The notes: generated by a model from the letters alone, not told the origin. A stretch of 64,000 nucleotides of DNA from Harmonia axyridis (GCF_914767665.1 NC_059504.1:33573720-33637719); one strand, 5' to 3'. Numbered from the stretch's first letter, positions 19,446-32,029 are shown. Translations and numbers: made by a program.

Positions 19446-20345
19446 CTACTGTTTTTTCTGTGTTCTTAGTGTCCGAGTTATAGCCATTGGTTTTTTGGGC
19501 GTGTCATTCGTTGATACTTGGTGGGTTTTATACGAATGTACTTTCTGTTTTTCTCTCCCAACTCTTTCTTCGTTCCTGTACTTGGATCCTTCTGCTAATT
19601 TGGTTTCGACCTGTGATGGTTGTGTTGATATTATAATTTCTTCCTCTATTTCGTATTTCTTCGGTTCACTTGAAGTCTCTCTTGTTGATATATTGGAAAA
19701 ATCGTCTTTAGGATTTCTGAGGGTATTTTTCACTTCGGCAACTGAGTATATCTTGTCTTCTACAATCAGTTTATTTCCTTTTATATTTGCTTTCTGAGAG
19801 TTATTTCTCGCCTCTTTCAATCCTTCTAGTAATATCTTTCTTTCTTTCAATTCTTCCTTAAGCAACTCCTCACTCACAAATATCTTGCTTCCTTTCAGTT
19901 TCGAGCCGTTTTTCAGTATTTCCCGTTTTTTAAGGTAGGTTGTGGGGGATAGTAGGATTGGTCTTGTATGGTTGCTTCGTTTTCCCAATCTGAATATATT
20001 ATTTATTTCTGTCTTTTCCAGAGAAACCTTCAATCTGTTCATTACCAGTTCTCTAATTTTCTCCTCTAGATTTTCTGGGAGATCTTCAGGATCTTCGAGT
20101 ATACAGTAAAATATCAGGTTGTTAGCGACAGTCTTTTTCTCTATTTTAGACAATAGGTTTTTCACTTCTTTATTTTCTTCTTCAAGATAGTGTACTTTAG
20201 TTTTGACAGTTTCAACCTCTGCGTATATAGCCGTTGATAAATTGTTTGTAACTTCTTCAATTCTCTCGATTCTCTGACTAAGATTTACATTTACCTCTTT
20301 TATAAGTATGCAGACGTCTTTTATGGTAACCTCTGATTTATCCAT
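19446..20345 (-). CDS. Non-LTR ORF1 protein, coiled coil plus RRM-like
   Basis: An intact 299-codon frame starting MDKSEVTIKDVCILIKEV. The first ~90 residues have heptad-like Leu/Ile spacing with many charged residues, as in a coiled coil. The segment NNLIFYCILEDPEDL to LLKEELKERKILLEGLKEAR resembles the RNA-binding fold of LINE ORF1 proteins (Transposase_22-like). The C-terminal third is Lys/Glu/Ser rich and disordered-looking. Such proteins chaperone element RNA. It ends 80 bp before the ORF2 start, so both would come from one transcript. Confidence 0.8.
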   Translation of the reverse strand: MDKSEVTIKDVCILIKEVNVNLSQRIERIEEVTNNLSTAIYAEVETVKTKVHYLEEENKEVKNLLSKIEKKTVANNLIFYCILEDPEDLPENLEEKIRELVMNRLKVSLEKTEINNIFRLGKRSNHTRPILLSPTTYLKKREILKNGSKLKGSKIFVSEELLKEELKERKILLEGLKEARNNSQKANIKGNKLIVEDKIYSVAEVKNTLRNPKDDFSNISTRETSSEPKKYEIEEEIIISTQPSQVETKLAEGSKYRNEERVGREKQKVHSYKTHQVSTNDTPKKPMAITRTLRTQKKQ

Positions 20346-21223
20346 CCTTCGAATGATTTATTTCCGGCACGCCTATGGTTCATCCAAATTACACTCGCAC
20401 TCGTAAAAAAACTTGTATTGTTCAGCTCCTTTTTTCACGAGCCTGGCACTTTTATTGATTATTACTTCTGTTACCGTTTTTGGGTCTTTCACACTTGGTT
20501 TCTTTTTTGGTATCGAATAGATTATTAACTTATAAACACATTGATATAAATTCCAAATTTTGTTTCTCAGTTTTGTCACCAGAAAAATAGTTTTTTCACA
20601 GAGCTGATATTGTTCGTGTACGTGTACGTTATATACTATGAACAAAACAAACAAACATTAACAACAAAAACGTACTGGCTAAAAGGATTAAACTGGGACA
20701 CCCTTCACAACGGCTGGGCCGATAGCCGGTGACTAACAGACAAACAAGAGGGCCACGGATAACAAACAGAATGGAGGATAGGTTATGCCAGCACGAAATA
20801 GAATAGTGTTGCAGAATTCCGACAAGTCACACTGCTAACACACAGTATATTGAAATCTGAAAAATGAATACCCGGTATACCAGCTAATTTCAGCTGACGG
20901 AGACAACTCCCACAGATAACGGTGACAAGCTGGACCAGGGGTACGCACCTTTAGGAAGCAGCGAGTCCACAGTGCAGCGGGAGCAACTCAAGGTCACCCA
21001 ACGCGAAAACGAAACAGAAAGAAACGTAAACAATAACAATGAATTATATCATAAATTAGACCCCCAGTTTCTGTGTAAACGAAAAATCCAAAATTTAACA
21101 GGGTTATTGGCGAAGTTCGAAACACTAATTGAAAAGTTATAGTAAGGTTTTATGGTAATTTACCAGAATTTCAGCTATTAATCTGCACAGTAATACACAC
21201 ACGTCTAGTCCGGTATAATTCTC
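20346..21223 (-). other. 5' untranslated region of the non-LTR element
   Basis: No convincing gene. A 93-codon minus-strand frame (20373-20654) has no recognisable similarity. The region probably carries the internal promoter of the element; no core motif was identified. Confidence 0.45.
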
Positions 21224-21231
21224 TTAAGCAT

Positions 21232-22509
21232 CTATGTATGTAAACTCCATAAGGCCCTCTATGGACTGAAGATAAGTCCAAAGAGGTGGAATAAGAGATT
21301 CACTGAAGAGATCAAGAAACTTAGTTTAGAGAATGATTTACATGAACCTTGCTTATATACTTGGAGGAGAAATAGCAAAGTGGCACTACTGGTCTTATAT
21401 GTAGATGATATATTTCTAGCTAGTAATAACATACAAAAGCTGCAAGAAATAAAAGACCACTCGATAGCAGTATTTGAAATGAAGGATCTTGGAAAACTTG
21501 AAAACTTTCTAGGTATAAATATATCAATCAAATTTTACCATAAATATATTAGAGAGATTCAATATAAATTACTACAATGTCCAAAATACTCCAGGTTGAA
21601 AATAGGATTAAGAGAAATCAATCAGAGAATCTACAAGATGCCTCAGATAAACAAGAGATGAAAAGAGTTCCTTATAGAGAAGCGATTGGTAGCTTAATGT
21701 ATCTCTCAAACTGTACACGGCCAGACATTACGTTTGCCGTTTACTATTTAGCGGGAAAACAAAAAAAACCCACCGAAGCTGATTGGAAAGATGTAAAGAG
21801 AATCTTCGGGTATTTGAAAAGTACTGTGAATTTAGGCCTTAAATTCACTGCTCAAACTCAAGACTTAGAGCCATTTACCGATGCAACTTTTAGAGACCAT
21901 ACAGACTCTTCATCAACTGGAGGGTATGTTTTCAGATTGTTTGGAGATGCTTTGAGAGCCATAAACAAACCTATGTCACATTGTCCACTTGTCAAGCTGA
22001 ATACCTAGCTATGAGTGATGCCTGTTAAGTATTAATCTCTCTTGATAAGGCACTTAGATTTGTGATAGGAAAAATGACGTTTCCTATAACAGTCTGGTGT
22101 GATAACGAATCCGCTGGAGACTGCACCAAGAGAGATGGTAGTCACAAACTAAAGGTATTCGATGATCGTTTAGAGGTAATAAATGACGACCTACTACATA
22201 GAGAGAAATCTGGACTTAGACTACATATGGCTCAAACACGTGGTGATTTCAAAAACAATGTGTTGAAGATAAGAGAACCACGGTGAGATAGATTCCAACC
22301 AAAGAGAATGTGGTGGACATAATGACAAAACCTTTACCATCAGATGGTCATAAGAGATTAACTTATGATTCAATAATCTTAGAATACAAAATCATTGAAT
22401 CTTTGTTTTCAGATTATTCTTGGAGACTAGAGTACAAACTAATTGAAATCAGTTTATAGATTAATCTTAGAGTGGATAATGCTGGTTGTAGTTCGATGAA
22501 GGGAGGGAG
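21232..22509 (+). pseudogene. copia-1, piece 4: reverse transcriptase end and RNase H
   Basis: Reading starts VCKLHKALYGLKISPKRW, followed by LLVLYVDDIFLASNN (catalytic Asp pair) and MKDLGKLENFLGINIS. After a frame change come REAIGSLMYLSNCTRPDITF, STGGYVFRLFGDA, CQAEYLAMSDAC and ITVWCDNESAGDC, the RNase H blocks. A stop near 22028 and frame changes disable it. It joins the polypurine tract GAAGGGAGGGAG just before the 3' LTR. It continues piece 3 after removal of the non-LTR insertion, minus about 85 residues. Confidence 0.88.
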
Positions 22510-22808
22510 TGTTAGAGTATTAGGTACTTCATCCGAACAAATTACGAGAGAGGACCAACATTGCATCCCACCTCCGTTTAACGCTCACAGCGCTGCGCGG
22601 GTTAACGAGGCCATCGAAGGCTATCGAGAGGAAGAACAAGAATAGATCTTCAATGATCTCGAGCGTACGACTGACGTCTAACCTACAACATCAGTCCTTC
22701 GATCACGAGTCCGCTCTGAGAGAGATATCCTAGAGATTATATTAAACTATAAAACTTAAAACTGTGTATTGGTGATCCTCTGCGTATTCCAAAACCTGAA
22801 CTCCAACA
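22510..22808 (+). repeat. copia-1 3' LTR
   Basis: 299 bp beginning TGTTAGAGTATTAGG and ending CTGAACTCCAACA, so the ends are TGTT...AACA. It is preceded by a purine tract. The 5' LTR was not found in the window. Confidence 0.8.
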
Positions 22809-22995
22809 AAATGAATAATAAATATATAAATAAATGGATAAATAAATAACAATAAATGAATGAATAATAGAATAAATGAATCAATGAACGAGTAAATGAA
22901 TATTGAAATTAATGAATAAATTAATGAATAAATAAATATTTAAATAATTACATAAATGAGAAATTAAATAAATAATTGATATGTGTATCTTTGCG
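22809..22995. repeat. A/T-rich tetranucleotide-like sequence
   Basis: Imperfect AATA, TGAA and GAATAAAT runs. No gene. Confidence 0.75.
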
Positions 22996-24230
22996 TACAA
23001 ATTCGAGATAACCTAAATGCTGCATATTCATTGTGACTTCAATAATTCCAAAATAGTCTTCATACAGTGATAATCAAAAACACTAAATTCTTCAATATAC
23101 TCGATTCGATTTAAAGTGCTTCCACAGACTCCACTGCCTAAAGATTCACCGTATTTTGGATTTGGTTGCTTCCAATTTGGTGAAGACTGGCACGCGATGC
23201 ATTTGTAGAATTAAACCAATGGAAACAACCAATCATAGCAACATAATCAAGACATATAGATAAACTACCATCCAGTTTGTCTATTCTATATGAATCAAGT
23301 TTCAAGCCATACCAACTGACTCCCTGAAAGTACTGTGATTTGGACCTGCTATGATCTCTATAACACAAACCATGTTTATTTCTCGCTATAAATGAATAAA
23401 CTTTATTATTATAAGGTGAACAGACGCAGTTCCTATAAAATCTAGTCACAATACTCTTTTAAGAAGAACTGAGCTTTCTACCGAGCTAACAGCAACTGTC
23501 CTGCCCTTTTTTTTTTTTTTTGAAACAAAGGTGTGCATTCTGCTCTACCTTGCATTCCTTATTCATTTTTTCCGAACATCAGATTCATCATGAGCGAGTC
23601 AAACCTTATCGTTTGAGACCATTTCTGGCTCGAAATTCTAAAATTGGAGACATTTTGACGAAATGATTTGCGATCTGTGAATGTGAACAAGCGCTAAAAA
23701 ATGTATTTTATCTAAGCTTACACACTATCATAGAGAATTCTTCTTTTTTTCGATTTTGAAGTGAAAAAATTTTGACAATGATTTTGCATCTTCGTCACAT
23801 TTCACTTGATCCGATTTCAATTTTGTCTCAGATTAAGCTTAATCTACCTGTGAAAATACAGGAAAATACCTTGAATGTGGTTCTTAAGATTAGCCAACAG
23901 ATATTAGACAAATAAGAATTTGAAGAAATACCTCTTTAGTTTTCCTTTTTTCTTTTACCACCCTTACTCATTTTTGAATCGATTTTATTCAATGAAGAAA
24001 AATGTTTTCTACTACTTCTACTTCACTATTGTATAACTATATAGACTATACCACTGTATAGATGTAAAGTTTTTCAGGAATGGATTTTTTATTTCATTTT
24101 TCACCTTCGAATGGATCAGATTCTCGACCCAGAAAGCTAAATAAAGTATAGCAACAGATATTTGTATCTCAATTTCTGTTGAAATAGCTAGTTTTTTTTC
24201 ATTAAATATAATTTTTGGATCAATACATTC
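22996..24230. other. No recognisable gene
   Basis: Several short open frames, the longest on the minus strand at 23138-23449, show no family features. A T-run lies at 23507-23521. Downstream exons of the chemoreceptor would be expected in this interval on the minus strand, but I could not identify them. Confidence 0.5.
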
Positions 24231-24272
24231 CAGTACGTGAAATGGTCTTCAAAAAGAAATAATCAATCTTAC

Positions 24273-25006
24273 CATTTTCTCTACAAACATCGGTGCAAGT
24301 AATGTGCTCAAGGTTAACCATAAATATGTCACAACCAAGTATACATGTTTGAAGGTGCCTTCTCCTTGATACATTAAATTTGCAACTAGCATAGCTTCCA
24401 GTAAATTGCACATGACACAGATGAAGCTTGACAAAGATACGAATTTATTAATGCTTGTTGCACAGTTATATAAATTATTGTACATTCGGGTTACTGCCAA
24501 AAAGGTTTTTAATAGTTCGTCTTCATTTTCTGTAGCAATTTTTTTTCTATTAAGCCTCATTATCGATATGAGCGATGCAAAACGCTGTCGTATGATGGCC
24601 AGAAAAAACATAAGATAAAAAGTATTCATACTCAATATTAAAAATGGATATCCTGTAATAAAAAAATCCATAAATATTGACCAAAATGGTTCACCAGCTA
24701 TGACAAATCCTATTCTTGAAAAAATTACGCAAATGAACACTGAAGAACAGCCGATTAATAGAAGCCTAGAGTAGATTTTGTAAGAAATAGGTTTGCCCCA
24801 ATTTGGCAGCTCTTCATCAACATGATTCAAGTATTTTGTGGCTTCGATTAGGTAAAATTGATTGTGCAGATCTGATATTAATACGCCAATACATCCCAAC
24901 ACTCGCATTCCATCCACCAAAGCCAACAGTTTGAGGGTAGTGGATGATTTTTGGAATTCGTTTTCCAAATACTTCATGTAAGGAACCAACATCAGAATAG
25001 CGAACA
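24273..25006 (-). CDS. Chemosensory receptor exon (gustatory-receptor-like, 7-TM)
   Basis: This looks like a large internal exon of an insect chemoreceptor, a membrane ligand-gated channel of sensory neurons. It is bounded by an acceptor TTTTTCAG (just above 25006) and a donor ATG|GTAAGA at 24273-24268. The exon is open throughout and has several hydrophobic segments, for example LLLIGCSSVFICVIFSRIGF, FILSMNTFYLMFFLAI and LSSFICVMCNLLEAMLV. The RQRFASLISIMRLNRK loop resembles the conserved region before the intracellular loop of gustatory receptors (7tm_7). An odorant-receptor assignment cannot be excluded. First and last exons were not found. It is the only host-like gene piece in the window. 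Confidence 0.65.
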
Positions 25007-25183
25007 CTGAAAAATATAATATTTTACACGAAATCGTACCTATTAATCCAAAAATTAATTAATTTCTGCTTGTTCTATATTCTTTCCTACATCATTCATT
25101 TATTACCTACAAAACTTGTTGCAACAATTGTTGGGAACACATATCATAATGAAATATTTAATTTCCTTTAATTCACTCGGAAA

Positions 25184-25640
25184 TTGAAGAAGTCACTTGC
25201 CAGAGAAGGAGCACAACCATCTTTCAAGAGTTTTAGGAGAAGGAAAAAAACCGAAAGAGAAACACTCTGGAGGAATCTTCCTGGGTTGGATCATTCCAAA
25301 AATTTCCCTCGAAACTTTGATCAGCGAGATCTAAGAAGTATCTGGATCTTAGCAAAAATATGCTTCACCTCCTCACTAGAATCCTTACAGAGCATTGCAC
25401 CCTCAGGAACTACCTCATGAGAATAAGTCTAGCAGAAAATATCCAGTGCAGATTCTGTGGGCAGCAGGAAGAAACTTCGGATTACCTGGTGACGGAATTG
25501 CCATCGCTAGCCAGTGCAAAACATACTCCATACAAGAGACTTGTAGAAGTGAAGAAGTTAGTAAACTCCTTGAAGCCATCCCAGTTATCGGAGTTCATCA
25601 GAACTCTGAAACTGGAAAACGAGCTGTAGACTACGACGAC
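25184..25640 (+). pseudogene. 3' end of a non-LTR element of the R1/I group (zinc-knuckle tail)
   Basis: Translation gives HLLTRILTEHCTLRNYLMRI, then CRFCGQQEETSDYLVTELPS and FIRTLKLENEL. This is the typical C-terminal segment of many arthropod non-LTR ORF2 proteins downstream of the reverse transcriptase: CRFCG-x-EEET, then a Pro/Leu-rich end with FIR.L. The preceding frame (25184-25420) continues similar coding in another frame (KTERETLWRNLPG). Only the C-terminal 150 codons remain. Confidence 0.65.
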
Positions 25641-25929
25641 TAACGTCGAGAACAGCTCAATAGAACATAGTTTTTGGCAACATAATAACTAAATTTGAAA
25701 TATTATTTCAATATTTAATATTTATTTTCACTCCCTTTACTAATGTTGAGCCTTGGAAAATACCCTCACTTCGAGTATGTCTACACTTCCACTTTGCTGG
25801 TATCTTTGGCAGCAGTAGAATGGTAGAAATACACTTTAACTAGGATACAGAATATAGAAGTAAACAACCAAGTGATCAACCTAGGCGTATCATAGAGCGT
25901 CATTATAAACTTCTTAGATAACTAGCTCT

Positions 25930-26643
25930 CAGGGCCGGCGCGAGAAATTTTGTCGCCTGAAGCAAAGAATTTTTTGCGCCCCTGCTAAAAAAGCAACAAC
26001 ATAACCTCCCACCAACCGAAGAACATCACCTGCTCCGATGATAATACAGAACATTCTACTTCCGATAAAGAATCTTGTAATCGTCCTTAAAAAAAATTAA
26101 ATTCTAGTGAATGCAGAACATTGGAATTTTTTGATATATAATATTATACCGGATTTTTTTCAGGCGGTAGGGCATGCAAAGCTTCGAAAACTAAATGGGA
26201 TTACAAACATGTGTTTCGCTGAAAACATTTGGCATTTAACAGTAACTAGTTTCGAATGCAAAATCGTAGGAATTTTCCATATGTTCAATGTGTAAACAAC
26301 TTCCACATAATTCGAAAGCGAAGATAGTGTTGATTTTCGCCTTTGAGAAACACATTTTATCCCTCTTTCAATTAGGGTAATAGGCAATGCTGCTTATATT
26401 GGTTGGGTTGCCATGTGTTATTTATTGAACATGCGGCTTAGTAAAGACGGTTTGGAGATTTTTATTGCATGGAATATCGATAAACGCAGCTGAGCGGACC
26501 AACCTCATGTTGTTTTTAAGAATCAAGACTATATTTTTTCAGAAATATGAAAATGCGGCCACAAAACTGGCCTAAATTGCCGCCCCTCGAATGGAGGCGC
26601 CTGAAACAGTCGCTTCACTATTTCACCCCTAACGCCGGCCCTG
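25930..26643. mobile_element. Non-autonomous hAT element (714 bp)
   Basis: Ends CAGGGCCGGCGCG and ...CGCCGGCCCTG are inverted repeats of the hAT kind. The flanks CTAGCTCT (25922-25929) and ATAGCTCT (26644-26651) match at 7 of 8 positions, fitting an 8-bp duplication. There is no transposase inside. Confidence 0.85.
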
Positions 26644-26651
26644 ATAGCTCT

Positions 26652-28559
26652 ACGAGACTATTTTGTTTTTACATGTTGGATCGTTGATCATTGGTGCATA
26701 GGAAAAGGTAAACCTATTACCTTTTAGAGCCTTCGGCCTTTTGTATCATCAACGTTTGGACAAAAAACTGCAGTAGGTTTGATGAGCTATTGCCTATGGC
26801 ATCCACATCCCCCTAATAGTGACCTAGTCTCTTTCTCTTAAATAGTATTTTAATATCTATACTGGCTTCGGTATACAGTTGATCGACCATACGTCTTTTT
26901 AGACTTAGCGTACCTACCGTTTTTTTTTCACAGACTCTGACTCTGTCCTATAGTGTAGTAGTTCAAGTAAAATGTCAGAAGCAAAGTATGCGATGCCTAA
27001 CATGAACATTAGTATACGCACCTGGAGGGTCACCAAACACATAATTGATCATCGGGTTCAATGTAAAAATAAAAATGTGAAATGTCTTGCAACCATACAG
27101 TCAATTCATAAAAAGTGCTCTTCTGGGCGTAACATTTCTAATTTCCCTCATTATTTGTTTGAAGTTTGCACCGTTAATACTACTTGTTTTTCTATTTTTA
27201 TAATTCATTTGGAAAGCAAAAATAAAATAATTACATTTTGAGAATCTTCAATGAAAAACCTTAGATATTAAAAATGTATATTCCACAGAACAAACCAAAC
27301 AGTTCATGCAGAAAGAGAACAGGAAAACAAGTCTTCTTACGTATCACTCGAAGTAACTGTTTCAATTGCAATTTCAATTGTTTTTCCTCATAAAGAATTT
27401 TGAATTCGTGTAGTGTGAATCCTAAAAAGTTACTGAATTTGAAATTGATAGAAAGGGGCACCAACACTCCCTTATAAGTCATAGTGCAAGGGAATAAAGG
27501 AGAAAGAACATTATGATGCGGAATAGAACATTACGCAATCCTAATTCATTCAAAATGCAGATGATCATCAGTTAGGTATGTAGATTAATTATTAATATTT
27601 GAGTTTATCAGTACAATCATAATGGTAGGTACATGATTACATTTCACATTTATTGCTTTCTCAATAATAAAATTGAACATAGTGAGATCGGTGATGAAAG
27701 ATTTATTCGCGGTTGAATATTGGACAATCATTAGCTAAGGTCCAACACACACGGCCAACAGTCACCGACTTATCTAATGAAAATATTTCCCAAAATATGT
27801 TTATTGGGTTTGAACGGATGAAATAAATTTTTAGTACTTGTACTAAATATCACAAAATTCAATTAAAAGCCAGGTCAGCACATATGTCATAAATTTTTCG
27901 GGTTTCACAGGAATACTCAAAAATTAAAAAAAAAACACTCATCCCAGCACATGTGTATTTTTTTTATATATATTTCGATTTTGTGCTGCACTTATGGGAA
28001 GTTGTGCCCCTGACATTTCCGTAAAAAAAAATTGAAGAAATTTATTCCTGCATTTTCGTTTTTCTTCGGCCAAAATTGCTTCAGATATTTTTGCTACATT
28101 TGTGCAGTTGCTTTGTTCTGGTCAGATTTTCAGAAATAACTCTCTACTTTTCCTTCAAAGGATGGAAATCAGTAAATTTTTTGAAAATCTGACAGACATT
28201 AGTCAGCTGAAATATAAAGTCCAACTATTAAGGGTGAGTCTTTGCTTGTACATGTCCGATTCCATTCCATTTGCGAGAAAATTACATTCTTTTTATGGAT
28301 TTTCAACAGTCCATATCTTTTCAACCGAGCCGCTTCGGAAAAAATGGTGCAAGAATAAAGTATTTCCTTTGACGTCAGGAATTGTGATCTGCAAATTTCG
28401 AATCTAATTCTACTGATAAGTTTATCGCACAATGAAAATCCGCTCATAAGGCAATGTTTATTGATCATCCTGTATGACAGTGCCAATAATGATTTTTGAA
28501 TTTTCTCTATGAATCAATTATTTGTGGTTACGAATTCGAGATGAAATCATAAAACACAT
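26652..28559. other. No recognisable gene
   Basis: Only short open frames without family features, for example 26972-27241 (plus) and 28199-28486 (minus). GATCATCCTGTAT near 28462-28474 resembles the end of a small MITE, but I did not find its partner end. Confidence 0.45.
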
Positions 28560-28741
28560 ACAGGGTGATCCAATATTTCCGAAAATAGACAAAGTCAGGA
28601 TCTGATTTGTTCGCAATTTCAGAAATATTGAAGGGAGGCGATAGTAGAGTGACTACAGTTCAAAATTTGAAATTATTCGGTCGATTAGTTGAAGAGTTAT
28701 TGAACTATGAAATTTCACTTATAAGGTAAACATCACCCTGT
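28560..28741. mobile_element. Small MITE with ACAGGGTGAT ends
   Basis: ACAGGGTGATC at the left and CATCACCCTGT at the right are inverted, with TA at both borders. The length is about 182 bp and there is no coding. Confidence 0.65.
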
Positions 28742-29269
28742 ATATAGCAAACGGCGATCTTGAAACGAGTCCTTCATGATGACCTTCATTTATGCATCCA
28801 TTTGTCACATTCTTCCCGGGATACCTTGCATATAGCCTAACTATATAAAAATATTCTCAGACAAAAACTTTTGTGGAAATATTAACGGCAAGAGAAAACG
28901 AAAAAGCGAGATTCTTTGGTTAAAGAAAGTCCTATGAAAATAGAGCTACAAACGTTTTGCGATTGATCAACAAATATCACATGTTTAGAAGTTCGGAATG
29001 AGATTTAATTCGGCGATAAACAACAGGCAGGAATACCGACAAAGTTAATTCCCATCAAAAAGGAGCCGCATCATAGTCATAAATATCTAGATTGACGCAG
29101 AAAGACATGTGCAGTCATCAGGGCTGGTCGGCATCCCTTTGTGCCGACGAAGAAACAACATAAATTTGACAAATAGGTTCTGGAGATACGAATATATACG
29201 TTATTTCGTTCCCGTGAAAAAGTAGTGAAATCATCGAACGCAATGCACTACCCATATCAACCTAGCTTA
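28742..29269. other. No recognisable gene
   Basis: No open frame of interest and no clear repeat. Confidence 0.4.
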
Positions 29270-30010
29270 AGGGATCAAAAGTTTTGGCAATGAAGGACAA
29301 TATATTACGTTTAGTACATGTTGAATTGAAAGGTTGGTATGAAAAGTGAATGCATCTATGAAAGGTTCCCAAGATAATCCTAATATCTTTAGGGATTCGT
29401 AGCCATCTGAGAAACATATAGGACTTTCTTTGTGATCCATTGGGAGACTCGAAAGTAATTCGGGATCCGGATATTACGTCGTCAATATATGTATATCTGG
29501 TTCGTTATAGCATACGAGGCCAGGGGGAAGCGTTCACCTTCATCTTTCGACAATTGTTTTGAGACTCATTGTGCCAAATACGTAGAAAGAGTCAATCTGT
29601 AGGTAATGGTATTCAGTTCGAACTCCACGATTGTATCCGAACCCGGGGGATGCCAATAAATATGCTGGAAAATTCTGTGATCCGGAGCAAGAAGGGTCTG
29701 ACGATACATTTTTTGTATGTCCGCACATAAAGCAATTGCTTGTAAAGAAAATTCGGTAATGATATCTTGGATGTCAGATTGTAATTTTGGACCTTTTAGA
29801 AGACGATCATTCAAAGAATTCCTGACGAGTCTGGATCGGAAGCATTGAACACCACTCTCAATTTTCTGGTGGAACTTGTCTCTTTCATGACAGCGTGATG
29901 AGGGATTATATACGAAGAAGTGGAGGTAGCAATGAACATGTGACCAAGATTCAAATACTCTGTCATTAAGTTTTGATGAGAATTGAACTTTTCCGGTTGG
30001 TTTGAGAGTC
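29270..30010 (-). pseudogene. BEL/Pao reverse transcriptase fragment
   Basis: The minus strand shows LNDRLLKGPKLQSDIQDII, then IALCADIQKMYRQTLLAPDH and VEFELNTITY. In other frames TYIDDVISG (catalytic Asp pair) and SLKILGLSWEPFIDAFTFH follow. The order is that of BEL/Pao pol, and it differs in sequence from the copy at 1-3280, so it is a different lineage. Frameshifts and missing ends make it a dead fragment. No LTR was seen. Confidence 0.85.
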
Positions 30011-30307
30011 TCTTTTCAAACCCCGGTTAAGCTAGCAGAAAGCAGAACCACTTTCGAATTTTCGATTTTTTTTTTGGCCATAATTTTAGGCTCATTTTAG
30101 GCTAATTTATTACCCTATTCAAAAATTTTTTGCTCCTTAATTGTCGGAGAAATCGCGGGTTCTGCTAGCTTAACATTAAGCTAGCATAGGGCTGCCATAC
30201 GTCCCGGTACACCGGGACATGTCCCGGAATGGGCCATTGAGTCCCCGTGTCCCGGTTAGTTATTCAATTGTCCCGGTCAGTAATTTGACCGTTATGAGAT
30301 TCATATT

Positions 30308-31449
30308 TCCTTATATAGAGTAGGTGAGACGAAATTTGTTTTCATAGAATCTCAACGGATTCCAGTAATCATAAATCTGAAATGCTGTTTCCGTTGCTCA
30401 AACATTATTTTTCAGAAACCGAAGTATTGAAAATAAAATTATTAAAATTGGACCAATGGCCAAATGAATCGTCTTATATAATCACTTCATTACGTATTGA
30501 ATCCTTAGAGGACCTTAATATTTCCATATAAAATATTTTCGCTGTCAGTGCCGATAAAACAAATAGGTACTTACATCGAAATAAAATAAAGGCGATTTTT
30601 TTTAATTAGAAGAGATTTTATCCGAAGACAACAAAACTATCGATTGTTCAGTGCCTTCACAATACTGTTTCCACTTCCGCCGATATATGATATCAATTTC
30701 TGTGCAGTCTATTGGTCTTAAAATTTTCAAATATTTTTCGATATTTTCTGTAAGGGTCGAATGATGAAAGGTTTTCGTGAATATGCATTCATTCTAGAAT
30801 TCGATGGCTTTCACTACTTCTAGCTATTGAACGCTTGCTAAAGCTATGTGTGTCATTGAAAAAATTTCTTAGCTGAAAAAGGGCCTTAAAAGCTGATTTT
30901 TTTTTGACTCTTTATTAGAACTTTATACTCTATTTCTAAACAGTCAAGCATTTCTGATTGACAAACCGATTGAAAGGATTGAAAAATCATTAATTACTGT
31001 TATTAAAGTAAAAATTAATTGAGAGGATAGGTACTAAGAAAGAGTTGAATGGAAGATTACTAAATAAATATTTTGGGAACCAAACAAGATAAGTCTATAA
31101 CAAACTAAAGCAAGATGAATATACAATGCAATAAGTTAAATTTTACAGTGTGGTCGGAGTTTTTTCACAGCACCCGATATCTCGAATATAATGGACTCGG
31201 CCAATGACAAAATTCCATATATTTGTATGACTGTTTTTGAATGCTGTTCCTGAAATCTAGTAGAAGAAACTTTTGTATATTGAATGGGAAAGGTTTCACG
31301 CTCGAAAATTCCGTCTATGAAAAATTTAAGTCCTACCTAATTGAATTCTTTCATTTTCGCAGAAATTTCAGACGAGTGGAAAGCTAAAAACATACACGAT
31401 AAATAGATGTTATTTCTCAATAAAACAAGAGAACATGAAATAAGGTCGA
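30308..31449. other. Decayed interior of the hAT element
   Basis: No open frame can be assigned; presumably eroded transposase sequence. Confidence 0.4.
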
Positions 31450-31684
31450 ATCTCATCAAAATGTGCCAATATATTCTCGCAATTCTGGAACACCATGTTC
31501 ATGTGGAACGTGTGTTCTCTTTTCTATGAGATCTTCACAGTGGTTTAAGAATGAAATGCATCAAGATTCAAGCACAGTAAGCACATTGAAGAGCATAATT
31601 CAAGTTATTCATAATTATAAAATGACATACGTAGAATTTTATAATTATGTCAGAAAAAATTACTTGAGAAGGCCAGCACTTTGA
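31450..31684 (+). pseudogene. hAT transposase C-terminal (dimerisation) remnant
   Basis: Across a frame change the reading is ILEHHVHVERVFSF, then MRSSQWFKNEMHQDSS and TLKSIIQVIHNYKMTYVEFY. A VERVFS block followed by a Trp-containing strand and a V/I-rich helix is typical of the hAT dimerisation region. The catalytic parts upstream are not recognisable. Confidence 0.6.
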
Positions 31685-32029
31685 AATATATAAATGGGCT
31701 AAAAAAATGGCACCGATGCTCAAGCCTAAAAAAAAGGGTACCATACCTACTTGTTTATTGTTGCGACTTTATTTTATTTTATTGCGAGTTGATATTATTT
31801 TTCTTCTTTATAAATTATTAGGGGAGAGCGGGGCTGAACGTGCCGATTTTGACAAATTCTCATATGATTCGGATAAGAAAAGTACTATTTCTGAAAGAAG
31901 TAGTTCATCATAAGCCAAATTTAATCTACAATAAGAATTCACTCACAGATTTGACACAATTTCAATGGTTTTCAAGAAAAGGTCATTTTTTTAAGCAAAG
32001 TCGGGAAGGCACTACCAACCCCACTTTGG

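Larger units (their letters stand above)
16285..21223 (-). mobile_element. Non-LTR retrotransposon, jockey/CR1-like, nearly full length
   Basis: Two ORFs on the minus strand (ORF1 and endonuclease-reverse transcriptase ORF2) are bounded by a low-complexity 3' tail (TATATTTT-type, 16285-16320). A possible target duplication TTAAG(T/C)AT occurs at 16277-16284 and 21224-21231, with 7 of 8 bases equal. The ~880-bp region upstream of ORF1 (20346-21223) is the likely 5' UTR. The element interrupts copia-1 between reverse transcriptase blocks. Confidence 0.85.

Noticed and set aside
22996..23460. Last exons of the chemoreceptor on the minus strand
   Set aside because: No C-terminal receptor signature was found in any frame.
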